A stretch of DNA of 64,000 nt from Catonia carolina (lineage: Eukaryota > Arthropoda > Insecta > Hemiptera > Achilidae). The DNA lies in the NCBI GenBank assembly GCA_035578175.1, contig JAQMRL010000014.1:10003274-10067273 (forward strand), read 5' to 3'. Positions 42,444-53,229 of this stretch are shown one piece after another. Position 1 is the first letter of the stretch, and the number at the start of each line of letters is the position of its first letter. The position numbers were made by a program, and so were the translations under genes. The notes under the pieces were generated by a model. That model did not search any database, had not been told where the DNA came from, and saw nothing but the letters and a program-made list of their open reading frames with translations.

Positions 42444-42833
42444 GTATCAGCAGAGATGCACCGTCAGTGCAGCCGGCTAGGTCCTGTTGAATACGTGTCC
42501 TCGGTTGAGGGAACATGCCACAGGCTTGGTCGGGCCACATCCATCTCTTGGCCGCGATTCTCTTGATGGCATGCCGATCATCTTCCGATACGCCGCCGAC
42601 GTCGAAGACAACCAGATCAACCGGAACATCCTCGAAGACAACGACATCAACGACGCCGGCGTCTTGGAGTTATCACATCCACGGGAGTTGGACATCTAAC
42701 TCTTGCGATTTGGACATGGATTTCATACCGACAGGATCGTCTTGTTCAGTACCAATGGCTCGCCCCGCCGTGTGTGCTTCTTGTTCGAACATCAACCGTA
42801 ACAACAACAGAAACAACAACAACAACAATAAAT

Positions 42834-42867
<34 letters not shown>

Positions 42868-43240
42868 AAATAATACTTCACAGTGCCTTCTTTACTTGCT
42901 GGATGATTCGCACAAACAGACATTTTGCAGAACGATAACTAATAATTATAATAAGCATAATATTAATAATAATAATAAAATAAATAATAATAATAATAAC
43001 AATAATAATATTAATAATAATTTAAATCGTTACCGACTAAAACACTGTTGTGACCACGCCGTTATAGACACGTTCGCGCCGGGCGACTTGCACAATTTCG
43101 CACATTGTTTACGGCATCTCGACGCCGTCCTTGCGTTGGACAATACGGCCGCTCAGTTATCTTGCCATTTCGCCCAGCTACTGACCCGGTATGATTGCGG
43201 GCAAAAGTACTCCGTCAGGACTAGCTGTGCCGAATGCCAG
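42444..43240 (+). CDS. Host exon: probable NALF/FAM155-like (NLF-1) protein, first coding exon
   Basis: The exon runs from acceptor ttgcag (ends 42443) to donor ccag|gtaatt (43241). Coding starts at ATG 42515, because an in-frame TGA lies at 42488-42490; 242 codons follow and end in phase 0. Residues 9-19 (IHLLAAILLMA) are hydrophobic, fitting a signal or membrane anchor. Residues 24-50 are Ser/Thr-rich. Two Asn tracts (about 92-120 and 149-170), coded by AAC/AAT repeats, flank a segment with SQCLLYLLDDSHKQTFC. Residues 178-242 are cysteine-rich: HCCDHAVIDTF, FAHCLRHLD, LSCHFAQ, and RYDCGQKYSV followed by C-x2-C. From memory, this C-terminal block resembles the Cys-rich domain of FAM155/NALF proteins, which aid folding and surface delivery of the NALCN sodium-leak channel. 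The remaining domain and second membrane segment would lie in exons beyond the window. The exon call is stronger than the family call. Confidence 0.55.
42794..43023 (+). repeat. AAC/AAT trinucleotide tracts coding polyasparagine
   Basis: Two runs of aacaacaac/aataataat (42794-42877 and about 42939-43022) lie within the open frame. Only the Asn frame is open throughout, and neighbouring codons are normal coding sequence, so they are probably translated. Confidence 0.8.
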
Positions 43241-43330
43241 GTAATTATCAATTACTTTTATTCTTATTTTAATTCTAATTTTAACTAAACATTTTTATGA
43301 TATAAATGTAACAGATTTTATTTTATTAGT

Positions 43331-43365
43331 ATTGAAGTGCTCTTTCTTGGATATACAATATTTTT
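43331..43365 (+). repeat. Flank segment duplicated at 45036-45070
   Basis: attgaagtg, then tcttggatatacaatat, stands just before the H copy. The same words recur at about 45038-45066 without H, directly joined to the sequence that here follows H. Confidence 0.7.
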
Positions 43366-44300
43366 ACTTTCTCTTGCATATATGAATATAAAAGGAAGGA
43401 AGGTATTGTTTCCATGTCGGTTTTTCGAAATCGAGTTTTCCCGGATATACACGTTTTCAGACCCCCTGAACCCAAAAAACATGTTTTTAGCGATTGGTCT
43501 GTGTGTGTGTGTGTGTGTGTGTGTGTACTGCAGAATATCTCAAGAACGGAACATCGTACGCACTTGAAACTTAAAACTTAAGTTTAATACCACTACCGGA
43601 CCCGACACGAACATTTTCATCAAAATCGGTCAACCGGAAATAGTAGTTTATTCGTGTAATTTTTCACTTTTTTGCGATTGTCTCAAAAACGGGTCCTACG
43701 ATTTTTTTAAAAAATTGCCTGGTTTACTAAATTTTTATGTTGTACAAGATAGGGTAGGCGCCATGTTTCCTGAAATTCTGGGTGAGGTTATTTTCACGTA
43801 AAAAAATTGTTTTTTTTAAGATTGCGGCTTTATTATGCATTTTACTGCAAAAGTGTATTAATTAAAGTTGTAGAGAATTTAAAATTCTACAACTTTTATT
43901 TCAAACTTATTTTTGTATAACGCTTAGTTTAGCGGTAATTAGCAATTTTCTGTTTTTCTCACGAAAACTTGTGAAAAATTTATTAGTTTTAAGATTTCGG
44001 CCTTAGTATGCATTTTACGACAAAAGTGTATAACCAAATTTATAGGAAATTAAAAGATTTACAACTTTTATTTATAGCATTTTTTATACAGTGCCTAGTT
44101 TAGCGTGAAAAGCGATTTTTCGTATTTTTAAGCCAAACCGAGGTTGATTTTCATTTTGCGTCTTTCATATATGATAAAAATTAGGTTATGTTTATTGAGG
44201 TTAGTTTTTTGTTTATTTCTAATGTTTTATGACTAATGTTAGGTTTATTGTTAATTATGTGCATTGGGAAGAGAAAGTTGTGTGAGTGTTTAACACCAGA
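43366..44300 (+). mobile_element. Family H, full-length copy with a matching empty site nearby
   Basis: actttctcttgcatatatg, (TG)n at 43500-43525, aaaatcggtcaaccgg, units A (about 43830-43950) and B (about 44000-44120), gggaagagaaagt, hairpin tgtgtgagtgtttaacac, caga and T's. Flanks on both sides are T-runs, and the duplicated unoccupied site at 45036-45200 confirms these ends. Confidence 0.88.
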
Positions 44301-44315
44301 TTTTTTTTTTTTTGT

Positions 44316-44434
44316 TTTTCGTCTGGTGCGTACACGATTAAATCGGAAAATTTTCCAACGTGAGGTAACCATATACAGCTGCTCTAGTAAGAAACATTAT
44401 TTTTCCAAATTTTTTAATTTGTTTTATTCCTAAC
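44316..44434 (+). repeat. Right flank of H, duplicated at 45070-45200
   Basis: cgtctggtgcgtacacgatt, aatcggaaaattttccaacg and tttgttttattcctaa match cgtctgatgcgtacacgatt and following at 45075-45200. Confidence 0.75.
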
Positions 44435-45015
44435 TAGCATTCCCCGTCGCGGCTTTGCACGCGAAAAAGGTGTAATCACTTTTTTTTAAATATGTAGCAG
44501 AAATTGTGTAGCTGCTAGATCAAAAATTAAAGCAATTGGTCACTCACCAATTAAAAGAAAATTAAAACAAATTAAAGAAACACGGAACTTTATTTTTATA
44601 AAATACTCAACAATACAAAATCGTATCTTCGTAATAAAATACAATAAAATTATCATGTGATTTAGTCACCAGCTGGTCCTTAGCACCACGTCGCTATTTG
44701 CTAAATATTATGACTTTATTTATGACAAATCTTTATTTGAATCACATCAGCTGGTTTAAAAGCAGCAGATTAACTAACCTCATAAAAGCCTTATTGTAGG
44801 ACATATACATTATTTTCAACCCTTTAGGGCTAACTTTTTAAGGGTTTTAATAGCCTGAAATTTGCACCGGCATCATAGTTACAATATAAAAAAACTGCAT
44901 GAAAATTGGTTCAGTAATTTAGAAGATAAAGGGGAACATACACACACACACACACACACACACATACATCGAATTTTTTATATATATATATATATATATT
45001 GACAACTAGTTGAAC
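44435..45015 (+). mobile_element. Retroelement or MITE remnant of the ccccgtcgcggctttgcacg type
   Basis: Starts ctagcattccccgtcgcggc and ends with gaaaattggttcagtaattt, ggggaacatacacacacac and a (TA)n run at 44977-44998. This start/end combination is seen in many dispersed arthropod elements whose class I cannot fix. No ORF. Confidence 0.45.
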
Positions 45016-45184
45016 CCTGCTTGGGCATGGTGTTCATTTTTTTATTGAAGTGGTCTTGGATATACAATATATTTTTGTTTTATCGTCTGATGCGTACACG
45101 ATTAAATCGAAAAGTTTACCAACGTGTGAGGTGGCCACATGTTCATGTAAGAAATATGGTTTTTCCAAATTATTTTTATTTATT

Positions 45185-45492
45185 TTTTATTCCTAATGCG
45201 TGTACGTTGCAATCTGTTCAATTCAGAACAATAAACAACCTCGTAACCCAATGAGATGAGGATGATATGTATGACGTGTAAATGAGGTGTAGTAGTCTTG
45301 TACATATTCAGAGAGTATGGTTAATTGAACCCCAACCATCAAAGTACACCGGCAATCACTGTCTAGTATTCAAATCCGTATAAAAGTAACTACCTTTACT
45401 AGGATTTGAACCAGGAACCTTCGTCTCCAAAATCAGCTGTTAAACAGCTGACTCACGGTGACGACTTTACCTCTAGACCAACCCGATGGTGG
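45185..45492 (-). repeat. SINE family B, minus strand
   Basis: Reverse strand: ccaccatcgggttggtctag head, tcagctgtttaacagctgat, B-box-like ggttcaaatcc, 3' gaattgaacagattgcaacg and T/A-rich tail. Confidence 0.88.
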
Positions 45493-45611
45493 GTCAAATT
45501 TTATCCGGAAACTTGTATCGATTGACAAAAAACAAAAAAACATTTGTTTTCGTCCTTTGTTTTATACATATTTTTTTAAAAGTCGAACATTACCTTTCTC
45601 GAATTTAATTT

Positions 45612-45782
45612 AATTTTTTGTTTGTTTTACGTCTGACTGTTTGAAATTTCTGCTAATGCAGGCGGTGGAGAATGATGATATATGTAAATGAGTGATGAAA
45701 AATGTCAGCCTGATCGGGAATCGAACCCGGGACCCCGATGTAGAAGCCATTTGCGCTACCCACTACGCCAATGGGCCGGCCG
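45612..45782 (-). repeat. tRNA-SINE, family A body with a different tRNA head
   Basis: Reverse strand begins ggccggcccattggcgtagt, has B box gggttcgattcccg, then the family A body cgcctgcattagcagaaatt and agtcagacgtaaaacaaac. The head between the boxes (agcgcaaatggcttctac) differs from other family A copies. Confidence 0.82.
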
Positions 45783-46870
45783 ACTTTTTTGAAAGTACGA
45801 AAACAATATTTAAGCTCCCAATTTTCTACTGATGAAATCGAGGTTTTTAAAAGTTTAAAACCGGCTCCAGAAACTGATCTGCAGAAAAAATTGAATTTAA
45901 ATCGGTTCAACAGTTTAGGAATGCATAAAGGGACATTACGAACAAACATTCATTCTTATATACCAGGTATTTCAAAACACCTTAGCGCACGGTTCATTTT
46001 CGTATTCTATATACCAACACAAACAAAATATTTCATATGAAAAAATGTTAATTAACCCTTCGTTCTTATTATATTTGCCATTTTGTATTTTTCAGGAAAC
46101 CATTTATCACTTAAAAGGATTGAAATTTTTAATTGAAATTTGGTACATATTTGCACCTATGTAGGTACTGTAAAAAACTTAAAACTACTATCCATGGATT
46201 TCAATATATTTTAAAATGGCGGTCAAATAAAATTTCAAAACTGTTTTTCTCGGAAACCATTAGTTTTGTCTATTATCTGAAATTTTAGGGTTTTTATTAT
46301 GAACAAAAAGTAATTTCATTTTTGAAAATCGGACGGTAAAAACCTAGATATTACGAAAATTCAGTTGCTTAATTTTCTTACCGGTTTTATCTACTCCAGT
46401 AGAAAAAGTTTAAAACAAAATTAGGTTGGATGACATTTAATTTTTTTTTAACTAAAGAATATGAAACCTTGTATATTAAACCGGCTTGAATATTAAACAA
46501 CTAAATTTTCGCAATATCTATGTTGTTTACCTCCAATTTTCTATGTAAATATGATTTTAAAATTTGTTAACGACACTCAAGGTAAATTTTAATAAAACAA
46601 TATTGATGTTAAATGTGCTAGAATTACTAGGACGATTGAAACATTGCTCAAATCTTGAAATATTGTGCAATGAAAATTGGTTCATTAAAATAAAAATTTG
46701 CATGAATTTCTTGACCAATTTTAAATTATATAACGAGAATCTTGAAAGGTTCCATCTTTAAGTTTGCATGAATGGAACAATTTTATATCGCGATGTTTCT
46801 CTATGCTACTTGGTTGAATTTGTAATAACTTAAACAGGAAGCTGCCAGGGCTATTTGTCGTGAAAAAACA
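45783..46870 (+). other. Unassigned region with a short open frame
   Basis: An open frame at 45786-45970 gives a plausible hydrophilic peptide (STDEIEVFKSLKPAPETDLQ) ending at ataccag|gtattt, which could be a splice donor, but I cannot name a family. Downstream to 46870 is AT-rich and has ttaaccc at 46053 with no partner end found. Confidence 0.3.
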
Positions 46871-46904
46871 CCAAAAAATCTGTTTCAGAGGGTGTTTTAC
46901 AGTT

Positions 46905-47575
46905 AATATAATTTACAGTATAGAAAAGAAATTAATATTTAGAAAATAATATTAATATTTATTTAAAACTTTTTTATTCACGTTAGGTTGCTTGGTTAAT
47001 AAATTCTTAAAAAAATTTATATTTAGAAATTAATATTAATATTTATTTAGAAATTTTTTACTTACGTTCGGTTGTTAGGTTAATAAATTCTAAAAGAAAT
47101 TAATATTTATTTAGAAATTTTTTATTTTACGTTCGGTTGTTAGGTTAATAAATTATTAAAGAAGTTATTATTTATATTAATATTTAGAAATTAATATTAA
47201 TATTTATTTATAAATTTTCTTATTTACGTCGTTGGTTCAATTGAAAATTAAGTTAGGTTGTTAGGTTTATAAATTCTTAAAGAAATTAATATTTATAATA
47301 ATATTTAGAAACTAATATAATTATTTATTTAGAATTTTTTTATTTACGTTCGGTTAATAAATTCTTAAAGAAATTAATTTTTACATTAGTATTTAGAAAT
47401 TAATATTTATTTAGAAATTTTTTCATTTACGTTAAGTTGTTAGGGTAATAAATTCTTGAAGGAATTAATATTAGGTAATATTTATTTAGAAATTGTTTAT
47501 TTACGTCGTTGGTTCAATTCAAGATTAAGTTAGGTTGTTAGGTTAATAAATTTGTTAAATTAATATTTTTGTAAT
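46905..47575. repeat. AT-rich minisatellite, irregular ~75-110-bp units
   Basis: The phrase tttagaaattttttattta, cgttcggttgttaggttaat, aaattcttaaagaaattaat recurs about seven or eight times with insertions such as cgtcgttggttcaatt (47228 and 47506). No coding content. Confidence 0.8.
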
Positions 47576-47875
47576 AAATATTCTAAATTTCGTTATTTTT
47601 TTGTTTTAATAATTTTTGTTTAAGAGGAGAGTCTGCCTAGGATTTGAAAAAAAAACATTATTGGCATTTCTGATTCTCTAAAATGTGCTCTTTTGAACGG
47701 TATATTTATTTATATTTTAAGGTTCGACGGGAAATTAATAAAAAAGAAATTCGCGATTGGTTTCCAAGACAAGACTTGAAAACAGAATAAACAACACATT
47801 TCGATTAAAGATATCATCCGAATAAAAAAAAATAAAGCCTTAATTTTGTCACCAGTTTGAAGCTTGTTCATTTTT
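47576..47875. other. Spacer, nothing recognised
   Basis: AT-rich sequence before the next H copy. Confidence 0.3.
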
Positions 47876-48010
47876 AGTTTCTCTTGCTTATATGAGTACA
47901 TAGGAAGGAAAGTATTGTTTTCATGTCGATTTTCGAAATCGAGTTTTCACCGGATCTACACGTTTTCAGACCTCCTGAACCCAAAAAGCATGTTTTTAGC
48001 AATTGGTCTC

Positions 48011-48079
<69 letters not shown>

Positions 48080-48865
48080 AGCAGAATGCAGAATATCTCA
48101 AGAACGGAACATCGTACGAACTTGAAACTAGAAACTTAAGCTACATACCACTACCGAATCCGACACGAACATTTTCATCAAAATCAGTCAACCGGAAGTA
48201 GTATTCATTCGTGTATTTTTTCACTTTTTTGCTATTTTCTCAAAAACTGGTTCTACGATTTTTTAAAAATCGTCTGGTTTACTGTATTTTTTATGCTATA
48301 CAAGATAGGATAGGCGCCATGTTTGCTGAAATTCTTGGTGAGGCTGTTTTCACGTATAAAAATGGTTTTTTTTTATTAAGATTGCAGCTTTAATATGCAT
48401 TTTAGCGTAAAAATGTATATGATAAAAGTTGTAGAGAATTTAAAATCCTACAAATTTCATATCAAACATTTTTTTGTATAACGCATAGTTTAACGGTAAT
48501 TAGCGATTTTCTGTTTTCTCTCACGAAAACGTGTGAAAAATCCGATTTTTTAAGGATTTCGACCTTAGTATGCATTTTACGATAAAAGTGTGTATCAAAT
48601 TTATAGAAAATTAAAAGATCTACAACTTTTATCTCAAGCATTTTTCTCTACAGAGAATAATTTAGCGTGAAAGAGTGATTTTCCGTATTTTTAAGCCGAA
48701 CTGAGGTCGATTTTCATTTTGCGTCTTTCACTCATAATTAAAATTAGGTTATGTTTATTGAGGTTAGTTTTTTGTTTATTTCTTGTATTTTATTACTAAT
48801 GTTAGATTATATTGTTCATTATTTGCATTGACAAGAGAAAGTAGTGTTGAGTGTTTCACACCAGA
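47876..48865 (+). mobile_element. Family H, full-length copy
   Basis: agtttctcttgcttatatg, very long (TG)n at 48014-48077, both internal units, gacaagagaaagt, hairpin-type gtgttgagtgtttcacac, caga and T's. cattttt occurs on both sides (before 47876 and after 48865). Confidence 0.85.
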
Positions 48866-48912
48866 TTTTTCATTTTTCTATTTAGTTCGACTTTTATACG
48901 TTACGTTACACG

Positions 48913-50431
48913 CAGGGCCGCTGAATAAGGAAGGGTTATCTCATTATACTATGATGTTTTCACTGCACCTTTGGTTCTCTTTGGCGCGGGGGGGGGGGGA
49001 CGCCACTGCCATGACGTCACCACTTTGCAAACTCAATTATTGTTACTATCGGTTTCATAATTATAAACACCTTAGTTTGAACGCTTGCTTCTTCAAAACG
49101 ATGAATTGGAATTCAACATAGTTTACACCAACATTTAGCTCATTTTATTCCGCATTGGCGTATAATAGTCCAATATTTTTAATATTGTTTGAAAATTGCC
49201 ATATCGAGATTGGAAGACAAAAAGACCCGGTTTTTTTCCTACCCCAAAGACTTTCATGCGTTTAGAAGCGTGTAACTCAAGAAGTATTCGACCGACAAGT
49301 TTGAAATTTTAACACAACATAGCGAATTACATTTCTACCGCTAATACGAAATTTTAAATAAGTACGTTACTTAAATTTTGATTTATTATTAATATTCTAA
49401 ACCCTTGCTATCTCGGTACCGCTCAAACGTTTGGCACGAGCAAACTATCGTTTTATTCAGCGTGAAAAATGTATTAATAACATGAACTATTGATTGGCCA
49501 ATGTTGTAGAATTTTGAAAATTTAAAAAAATAGACTTGGCCATGGGGTGGGCGCAACTATACATGTTCCTAGGTTATGTAAGTGATATTCTGTCGGATTG
49601 CCTACCTGATAGGCCCTCTCTTACGTTGTAGGGTGCATAGTGTACAAAGTACGTAACAAGGATCCAACACTAAGCGCCTACTCGAAAAATATTGGCCTAC
49701 ATGAAAAATGGATTAAAGCTCTTTTCCACGGAGGTTTTACTGTGCCAAGTAAACCTTGGAAAAGAAACAGTGGACGAGTTTGAAATTGTTTTTGCATCAC
49801 TTTGTGGCGAAAATGATATGTACAGTGTCCGAAGAGGAATCATTAAAAAACTCCGAACAAGACTTACGGAAAAATTTCTAAATCTGTGCCCACAAGCTAT
49901 TAACGCCTACGCTAGATCAAGGATATTTTTATTAGGATCAGGCGATTTAATGAGAACAAATCAAACGATAAGCAACTGCATGGACAAAGCTAAGAAATGG
50001 ATACGTTCCAAAAAATAATTTTGTTGTTAGCGTTAATTTGCATTTCTTATGTAAGGTTTTTATTTTAATTATATTCATTTATTTTTTTTACAATCTCTTC
50101 GTAGATCATATTCATCTTTAGAATAGGACTAAGTATTTTACGCAACCCAAAATATTTTTTTTTATATATTGGTTTTAGATTGTCGTATTATTTATGCATT
50201 ACTACTATCTATTGTTTTATAAATAATATTACGGACATTGCTAATAATAACAAAGAATAGACATTTATTCTTAATTAATTAGGCATATTTTAAGATGAGA
50301 AGCCGAGAAAGTATGTGTGCAACCACAATGTAGACAGCGCAGTGTCAGAGCAGTGACGTCACAGCCGAACAGCTGTTGGTACAACTTTTTCGAGCGCCAT
50401 GAGACAACCCTTCTTTTATTCAACGGCCCTG
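48913..50431 (+). mobile_element. hAT-like element (CAGGGCCG TIRs), 1.5 kb
   Basis: Ends cagggccgctgaataaggaa and the complement cagggccgttgaataaaaga, sharing about 25 of the first 32 bases. gttacac lies one base outside each end, an approximate 8-bp duplication. tgacgtcac occurs inside both ends. It holds one ORF (49692-50018). A diverged relative covers part of 53230-53640. Confidence 0.72.
49692..50018 (+). CDS. Unrecognised 108-residue ORF in the hAT-like element
   Basis: The frame runs from ATG 49692 to TAA 50016. Some upstream codons (APTRKILAY) continue back to a stop at about 49671. The product has an acidic start (ETVDEFEIVFASLCGENDMY), a basic middle (RRGIIKKLRTRLTEKF) and ends in KKWIRSKK. 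It is close to the element's centre and on the same strand as the left TIR, so it may be the remnant of the transposase C-terminus or of an accessory protein. No BED finger, RNase H or hATC motif is visible. I cannot assign a function. Confidence 0.45.
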   Translation: MAYMKNGLKLFSTEVLLCQVNLGKETVDEFEIVFASLCGENDMYSVRRGIIKKLRTRLTEKFLNLCPQAINAYARSRIFLLGSGDLMRTNQTISNCMDKAKKWIRSKK

Positions 50432-51324
50432 GGTTACACTACCGTTTGTGTACAAAATGAGTTGGAATGGCTCAGTGGAGACCAAGTTGTTTGTACAAAC
50501 TTTAGCATGTCTTTTAAAATGCTTATTTCCGAAAATTATTGTGACTTTCTTGGTTTGTAAATATAAAAAAATCATAACTTTAGTCGAAATTAAGATAAAT
50601 CAATAAATTTTTCCACTGATTCAGCACATTCAGATCTAGGAACATGGTTGTTATTTTTAAATAACTCTAAGCAGAATATTTTTTACGGAGTTTTAAAATT
50701 GAAAAATCTTATGATAAATATTAAAAATTAATAAATATGTTCAGAGTAAGTGTATTTTGTGGTCAATACCAACGTCCTTAGATAATTTTGCGCTCTTTTG
50801 TTCTGTTTATAAATCAAGTTAATCGGACAAAAAATATAAACAGATATGATTGTTATCGTGATGTACTGAATTTTCATTCCTCCCCCTTGGGGAGGGGTTG
50901 TAGTTTTCATAGAATTATGATAGTTTAGCAATACATTCTCTTTTGTGTCCCTAATGATTAGTTAAAATTTGAGCTACCTACTTCCTACTTAAAACAGAAC
51001 AAAATTTTTTGGATGGACTCCCGCTTAAATGTAGTACTTTGTACTTTAAACTAGATTTAGTAGTCTCTAGCTTAAATTTAGTAGTATCTAGTTTAAATCG
51101 ATTTTCATCTTATACTAGATAATCAACTTTACAATTTTTGTTCGAAAGTCAATTGTTTCTTTCCATCAACATTGCAACTTCTTTATCGTTCATTAAATCT
51201 TCCCAGTTTTGATTTCTCAGATAATCTGAAATAACGAAAATAAACTAAGTTGAAAACCAGATTTTAAAGTGTTAAACGGTTACTATACATAATTATTCAC
51301 CAAAAATCCAAAGAACTAATTTCA
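50432..51324. other. Spacer, nothing recognised
   Basis: AT-rich sequence between the hAT-like element and an H copy. ORFs here are short and unconserved. Confidence 0.3.
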
Positions 51325-51464
51325 ATTTCTCTTGCCTTAAACAAAATATAATTATATGAAAGGAAAGTATTGTTTTCATGTCGATTTTTCCAAATCGATT
51401 TTCAGCAGATATACACGTTTTCAGGGTCCCTGATCCCAAAAACATGTTTTAGCGATTGGTTTGC

Positions 51465-51505
<41 letters not shown>

Positions 51506-51878
51506 GTAGTTTAACGGTATTTAGCGATTTTCTGTTTGTTTCCCACGAAAATGTGTAAAATATCGATTTTTTAAGATTTCAGCCTTAGTATGGATTTTAC
51601 GACAAAAGTTTATATAATCAAATTTATAGGAAATTGAAAGATATACAACTTTTATTTGCAGAATTTTTCTCTACAGAGGCCTAGTTTAGCGTGAAAGAGT
51701 GATTTTCCGTGTTTTTAAACCAAACTGATATTGATGTTCATTTTGGGTCTTTCAATCATGATTAGGTTATGTTTATTGAGATTAGTTTTTGTTTATTTTT
51801 AATGTTTTATAAGTAATATTAAGTTATTTTGTTTATTTGCATTGGAAAGAGAAAGTCGTGTGAGTGTTTAACACCAGA
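51325..51878 (+). mobile_element. Family H copy with internal deletion
   Basis: tttctcttgcc start and (TG)n at 51469-51503, then a jump straight to gtttaacggtatttagcg, so unit A and the region before it are missing. Unit B, ggaaagagaaagt and the hairpin tail are kept. Confidence 0.8.
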
Positions 51879-52356
51879 TTTTTATATATTACATTGTTGC
51901 AATAATTTCTTTGGTTGTAGTAGAAAAAGTCATATAGATGTGAAACAGGTCAAGTGCAGGTGTACGGGTTGTATCAAACGCTTCCATAGTTAAACGCATG
52001 CGTACGCCGGTGCGTTTGTGCACGTAGTAATGAAAGCGAAACAGTAAGTGAGGGATGCAGAATGAGAGGTAGAAAGTGGAAGGAGCGGAAAGTGAGGGGA
52101 GGAACAGTTGATTGTGTTATTATAACTCATAAACTGTTATACTGCAGTAAGCACTTACCTAAGAAACTTTCCCTAAAGAGCGTTAAAATTTATAAATGGT
52201 TGACGTAACATAGATGTTACAGTTTATTCTTTTTATTTACACTCAAGATAATTCAAAATGATATCTTATTATTAGTTCATTGCAATGGAATGAAATTTGT
52301 AACATCAATGGAAAACTAATTCATTGTTATGTTTTAATTTACTTTAACAATATTTA
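51879..52356. other. Spacer, nothing recognised
   Basis: Includes a purine-rich patch (52030-52110: aagtgagggatgcagaatg and similar). No gene seen. Confidence 0.3.
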
Positions 52357-52469
52357 CATTCGAGCGTCAATTATCCGAACTAATTGAGATCAGAGCGGTT
52401 CTGATTATCAAATAGTTCGTATTTAATCAAATACGCTGAATTTTGAAATTTGATAAACTGTACCGTAAC

Positions 52470-53215
52470 AATCTTCTTCTTCTGCCTTTCAAGGATTAGG
52501 CATCTCTGCCTGTTCCGAACCTCTCAAATCTGCCCATCTCTTTCTCGGGCGTCCTCGTTCTCTCTTGCCCTCCGGCTTATAGTCCAGTGTCTGCTTAGGT
52601 ATCCTATCTCCCGCATTCTGTTTACATGCTCTAACCACTGCATTCTGTTCTGGGATACCTTGTTGTTTAAAGAGAAGATTTTGAGTTCTTTCCTTATCTT
52701 GGTATTCCTGTAACGATCTTCTCTACTACACCATATGTATGTCGAAGAAATTTCATTTCAGATGCTTGCAATCTACTCTCTTCTCGCTTTGAGAGCAACC
52801 AAGTTTCACTGCCATAGAGTAGAGTCGGCACTGCTAATGTTTTATAAAATCTCAGCCTCGTGTTTTTGCTAGTGCTGTTTTTTAAAGTGCGGTGGATAGT
52901 TCCGCATATTTGCTGAAATCGGTGCATGTTATTGTAAGCATCTTTATTCTGTTGGTATGTAATGTTGCAACCTAGATACTGAAAGTGGGAGATCTGGTCC
53001 AAAATATTATTATCTGTAACAATTTTACTTCTGACTGGCTCCTTCCCCCTAATTGCCATTACCTTTGTCTTCTTCGTCGCAACTATCAACTTATAGGCCT
53101 ATTCTTTGCAGAGTTTGTTCAGCATGAAAAGTGCTCTCTGCAGGTCATCCTCATTCTCCTGTAGCACTATCAGGTCATCGATCCCCTGGTCCTTCGACAC
53201 TACCATAACAATGTA
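52470..53215 (-). pseudogene. RTE-like LINE fragment, 5'-truncated
   Basis: Minus strand from 53215: DDLIVLQENEDDLQRALFML, a TAG stop (53099-53097 region), then KKTKVMAIRGKEPVRSKI, FQYLGCNITYQ, ICGTIHRTLKN, LLYGSETW and EMKFLRHTYG. A frameshift follows, then SQNRMQWLEHVNRM and GRPRKRWADL. It ends with (AAG)n at about 52478-52490. Same family as 31741-33147 but only the RT C-terminal third; non-functional. Confidence 0.8.
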
Positions 53216-53229
53216 ATACTAAAACCTAG

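Noticed and set aside
46053..46080. ttaacccttcgttctt as a piggyBac end (also 61496 and 42257)
   Set aside because: No convincing partner end at a suitable distance; TTAACCC is common by chance in AT-rich DNA.
47864..48139. ORFs with long CVCVCV or HTHTHT runs and recurring FFEIEFSPDLHVFRP / RISQERNIVRT flanks (also near 12965, 20354, 30337, 43337, 60417)
   Set aside because: They are the TG microsatellite and flanks of family H read through in one frame. They recur because the DNA repeats; frames and lengths are not conserved between copies.
49692..50018. Host gene exon
   Set aside because: It sits between hAT-like TIRs with an in-frame stop shortly upstream; no splice sites with clear consensus. 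Kept only as an unassigned element ORF.
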